A DNA stretch of 64,000 nucleotides from NCBI RefSeq assembly GCF_001512305.1, contig NZ_LNUT01000005.1, positions 717,774-781,773 of the forward strand, in the 5' to 3' direction. A program made the position numbers and the translations under genes. Positions 61,188-64,000 of the stretch are shown here, in pieces. This DNA is from Arthrobacter sp. EPSL27. GTDB lineage: Bacteria; Actinomycetota; Actinomycetes; Actinomycetales; Micrococcaceae. The notes below the pieces were generated by a model, which saw only the letters and a list, made by a program, of their open reading frames with translations, had not been told where the DNA came from and ran no database searches. Every line of letters starts with the position of its first letter. Position 1 is the first letter of the stretch.

Positions 61188-62200
61188 TTCCTGGCCCGGC
61201 TGGGCTGCACGCGCATCGGCTCGCCCGGCATTTTCGGAAAGTCCGGCGGAAAGGGCAGCTCCCCCAGACCTGCGGCGAGGTCCCGCTCCCACCATCCGAG
61301 GAGGACATCAATGGTGCCCGGCTTCTTGTGCATGCCGGCCCACGGGTCTCCCGTGTCCTGCAGCCGCTTCGGCACCGTGACAATGGTGAAGTCCTTTGGG
61401 GTGACCTGATCGAGTTCCTCCCAGCGGACCGGGCAGGACACTGTGGCGCCGGGCAGGGCGCGCGGGCTGTAGGCCCCGGCGATGGTCCGGTCGCGGTTCG
61501 CCTGGTTGAAGTCGACAAAGATCCGCTCGCCCCGTTCCTCCTTCCACCAGGCTGTGGTGACCTTGTCCGGCATCCGGCGCTCAAGCTCGCGGGCCGCGGC
61601 AATCACGGCGTGCCGCACTTCGAGGAATTCCCGGCTGGGTTCGATCGGGCAGTAGACATGCAGGCCCCGGTTTCCGGACGTCTTGAGGAAGGCCTCCAGC
61701 CCGGCCTCCGCAAGGACGGAGCGGAGTTCCCGCGCGGCGGGGATGGCGTCCTCGAAGCCCGTGCCGGGCTGCGGGTCGAGGTCGATCCGGAGCTGGTCGG
61801 GATTGTCCGGGTTGCCTGACCGCGATGCCCAGGGGTGGAAGACCACGGTGTTCATCTGCACCGCCCAGACCGCTGCGGCGATCTCGTCAATGACCAGCTG
61901 GGGGTGCGACCGCCCGCTGGGGTAGACCACTGTCACGGACCGCACATAGTCGGGGGCGCCCCTGGGCGGGTTTTTCGAGAAGAACTGTTCCCCGTCCACG
62001 TCCCCGCCGAACCGCTGCAGCGTCACGGGACGGTCGCCGTTGGCCGCCAGGAAGGCATCACCGACGTCGACAATGTACCGGGCGAGGTCCAGCTTGGTGA
62101 GCCCGAGCTGGGGCCACAGGACCCTGCCCGGGCTTGAAATGCGCACCTCCCGGTCGCCGCCGGGGCTGCTGACAGTGAGGCGTGCTTCTTCCTTGGCCAT
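61178..62200 (-). CDS. Stand-alone LigD-type polymerase/primase domain
   Basis: This 340-residue protein is the polymerase domain of LigD of the bacterial nonhomologous end joining system (archaeo-eukaryotic primase fold). Catalytic Asp residues lie in RIDLDPQPG, the KTSGNRGLHVY segment binds nucleotide, and VDFNQANRDRTIAGAYSPRA supplies the third acid. No ligase or phosphoesterase domain is attached, and no ku gene is visible in the window. I chose the ATG at 62200, where homology begins. It may act in end joining or gap filling. Confidence 0.85.
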   Translation of the reverse strand: MAKEEARLTVSSPGGDREVRISSPGRVLWPQLGLTKLDLARYIVDVGDAFLAANGDRPVTLQRFGGDVDGEQFFSKNPPRGAPDYVRSVTVVYPSGRSHPQLVIDEIAAAVWAVQMNTVVFHPWASRSGNPDNPDQLRIDLDPQPGTGFEDAIPAARELRSVLAEAGLEAFLKTSGNRGLHVYCPIEPSREFLEVRHAVIAAARELERRMPDKVTTAWWKEERGERIFVDFNQANRDRTIAGAYSPRALPGATVSCPVRWEELDQVTPKDFTIVTVPKRLQDTGDPWAGMHKKPGTIDVLLGWWERDLAAGLGELPFPPDFPKMPGEPMRVQPSRARNQE

Positions 62201-62281
62201 GGGGACAAGGTACTCCCCGACCCGAAACAAACTGAAGAGGCAGGCCCGCGCCGGTAAGCCCGCCCGCCGGCGGCGGAGGAC

Positions 62282-62287
62282 TAGGGT
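62282..62287 (+). promoter_or_regulatory. -10 element TAGGGT of pncB, leaderless start
   Basis: TAGGGT is followed by five bases and the ATG at 62293 with no ribosome binding site. Confidence 0.45.
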
Positions 62288-62292
62288 TAATC

Positions 62293-63615
62293 ATGGACAC
62301 CTCGCCCGCGGGGTACTCCCCCGTCACATCGTTCTACACCGACCACTACGAACTGACCATGCTGCAGGCGGCCCTGCATTCCGGTGCTGCCGGCCGCAGG
62401 ACCGTCTTCGAAGCGTTCGCCCGCGCCCTGCCCGACGGGCGGCGGTACGGGATCGTCGCCGGCACCGGCCGGCTGCTGGAAGGCATCGCCGCTTTCCGTT
62501 TCGGCCCGGCCGAACTGGAGTTCCTGGACCGGACGGGCGTCGTCACCGCAAAGACCCTGGCGCGGCTTTCGGAGTTCCGCTTCTCCGGCGACATCTGGGG
62601 TTACCCCGAGGGAGAGGCCTACTTCCCCTACTCCCCCGTCCTGATCGTGGAAGCCACGTTCGCGGAGGCCTGCATCCTGGAAACCTTTGTGCTGTCCGTC
62701 CTCAACCATGACAGCGCCATCGCCTCGGCGGCCTCCCGGATGGTCAGTGCGGCGGCCGGCCGGCCCTGCATCGAGATGGGTTCACGCCGGGCCCAGGAGG
62801 AAGCCGCCGTGGCGGCGGCCCGGGCCGCCGTGATTGCCGGCTTCGAGGCGACATCGAACCTGGCCGCGGGACGGCGGTTCGGCCTCCGGACCGTGGGCAC
62901 CGCGGCGCATTCCTTCACCTTGCTGCACGACACCGAGCGCGATGCGTTCCGGGCGCAGCTCGACTCACTGGGTCCCGGTACGACGCTGCTGGTGGACACG
63001 TACGACGTCGAAGCGGCTGTCCGTACCGCCGTCGACCTCGCCGGTCACAGCCTGGGGGCGGTCCGGCTCGATTCCGGTGACCTGCTGTCGCAGGCAAAGT
63101 GGGTCCGTGAACTCCTGGACAGCCTTGGCAATGCCGACACGAAGATCGTGGTGACCTCCGACCTGGACGAATACTCCGTCGCGGCGCTCCGCGCTGCGCC
63201 AGCCGACGTGTACGGCATTGGCACGGCGCTGGTCACCGGCTCCGGCGCTCCCACGGCCGGCATGGTCTACAAACTGGTCTCCCGCGCCAACAATGCCGGG
63301 GAGCTTGTTCCGGTGGCCAAGACCTCCAAGAACAAAATCAACGTGGGCGGCCGGAAGCATGCGGTGCGCAGGCTTGACGGTTCCGGCACTGCCACACACG
63401 AGGTGCTGGGGGTCGGCCACCCGCCGGCGGACGAGCCCGGCGGCAGGCCACTGCTGCAGCAATTCATCCGCGGAGGAGAGCTCCTGCCGGGATGGACCGG
63501 CGCGGAGGCGGTGGTGCGGGGCCGCCGCCGGCACGCCGCGACCATGGCCGAACTGCCCGACGTCGTGAACCGGCTCCAGCGGGGCGGCCCCGCCATTCCC
63601 ACCGTTTATGCGTGA
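62293..63615 (+). CDS. pncB: Nicotinate phosphoribosyltransferase
   Basis: This 440-residue enzyme makes nicotinate mononucleotide in NAD salvage. It has FYTDHYELTMLQAAL at the N-terminus, the SRRAQ segment near 160 (phosphoribosyltransferase pocket), LLVDTYDVE, VRLDSGDL and VTSDLDE. The start is five bases after TAGGGT. It is divergent from the ligD-like gene, with no link in function evident. Confidence 0.94.
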   Translation: MDTSPAGYSPVTSFYTDHYELTMLQAALHSGAAGRRTVFEAFARALPDGRRYGIVAGTGRLLEGIAAFRFGPAELEFLDRTGVVTAKTLARLSEFRFSGDIWGYPEGEAYFPYSPVLIVEATFAEACILETFVLSVLNHDSAIASAASRMVSAAAGRPCIEMGSRRAQEEAAVAAARAAVIAGFEATSNLAAGRRFGLRTVGTAAHSFTLLHDTERDAFRAQLDSLGPGTTLLVDTYDVEAAVRTAVDLAGHSLGAVRLDSGDLLSQAKWVRELLDSLGNADTKIVVTSDLDEYSVAALRAAPADVYGIGTALVTGSGAPTAGMVYKLVSRANNAGELVPVAKTSKNKINVGGRKHAVRRLDGSGTATHEVLGVGHPPADEPGGRPLLQQFIRGGELLPGWTGAEAVVRGRRRHAATMAELPDVVNRLQRGGPAIPTVYA

Positions 63616-63914
63616 GGGCGCCGCCGGGCCTGCCGGAACCCCGCCCTCGGCACTGCCGGCCCGGCCGACGGGCCGGTGCGGCGGTCCAGCTCGTCCGTGA
63701 CGAGCTGAAGGAGCTTGCCGGCGGACTCCGAGAGGTCCCTTCCGTTATCCGGTGAGGCGAGGTCCACGCACTGCAACAAGGCGGAGCGGAGCCGCACCAG
63801 CTGCGGGGAGGGCACCAGGGGCCAGCGGCGGAAGGAATCGAACATGAGCTCGGCGCCGTGGCCATGCGAAAGGGCGGCGTGGCCCTGTACGGGGGCGGCG
63901 TGGCCGAGGGCCAT
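63606..63914 (-). CDS. Hypothetical protein near the window edge
   Basis: This 102-residue frame contains a plausible helical core (SPQLVRLRSALLQCVDLAS, then SESAGKLLQLVTDELDRRT). No family was recognised. The ATG at 63914 has GAGGG five bases upstream; an ATG at 63845 (MFDSFRRWPL) is an alternative if the His-rich start is not translated. It overlaps the pncB end by ten bases. The remaining 86 bases to the window edge show nothing. Confidence 0.4.
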   Translation of the reverse strand: MALGHAAPVQGHAALSHGHGAELMFDSFRRWPLVPSPQLVRLRSALLQCVDLASPDNGRDLSESAGKLLQLVTDELDRRTGPSAGPAVPRAGFRQARRRPHA

Positions 63915-64000
63915 CTGGGCCCTCATGCGGCACGCACCCAGCCGGACTTTCCTGCTCCCACCAAATGCCTGCCCTGCCAGCCTGATGCGCGGATCATCGC

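Overview
The window is from a high-GC actinobacterium, most likely a member of the Micrococcaceae such as Arthrobacter or Pseudarthrobacter. Support is inferential: very GC-rich codon use, a CoaE-UPF0157 fusion, a PolA without the proofreading residues, a DUF3516-type helicase, a DUF4193 zinc-ribbon protein, and the gene series terC, uvrB, coaE, rpsA, polA. No rRNA, tRNA, CRISPR array or insertion sequence was recognised.

Layout. 1-4.8 kb: the start of a GntR regulator, a heterodimeric ABC exporter and trans-aconitate methyltransferase, all on the minus strand. 4.9-10 kb: a large Ski2-like helicase, a 0.6 kb non-coding region with three copies of a 123-bp repeat, then a polyamine-type acetyltransferase and a proline iminopeptidase-like hydrolase. 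10-26 kb: housekeeping genes, including an MFS transporter, a TerC metal exporter behind a manganese (yybP-ykoY) riboswitch, uvrB, coaE, rpsA, an Eis-like acetyltransferase and polA. A nucleotidyltransferase gene here is bracketed by a second, ~104-bp repeat family. 25-35 kb: phosphate transporter, universal stress protein, erythromycin-esterase-like enzyme, beta-CASP nuclease, acyl-CoA synthetase and half of a TspO-like protein.

35-48.6 kb is the metabolic centre. A YdeP/FdhF-type molybdenum oxidoreductase and a DUF6457 protein precede a LysR regulator, which is divergent from a tightly packed nine-gene operon. That operon encodes a form I aerobic carbon monoxide dehydrogenase (coxM, coxS, coxL) and its maturation genes: two XdhC-type proteins, a MocA-type nucleotidyltransferase, coxD, coxE and coxG. 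CoxL carries the AYxCSFR active-site loop, so scavenging of atmospheric or low-level CO is the probable function.

48.6-64 kb: a YciO-type protein, small membrane proteins, an SOS mutagenesis locus (dinB divergent from umuDC, with a LexA-type box), a SARP regulator, an HtaA-domain protein, pirin, cyclopropane fatty acid synthase, an amidohydrolase, a stand-alone LigD polymerase domain and nicotinate phosphoribosyltransferase.

Two patterns recur across the window. Many genes have a TANNNT hexamer 5-7 nt before the start codon and no ribosome binding site, as expected for leaderless mRNAs. Several genes also have their last codons and stop codon copied in tandem just downstream. The window shows no obviously new multi-gene system; the best leads are the two repeat families, the duplicated gene ends, a perfect palindrome inside a coding region, and a face-to-face divergent promoter.
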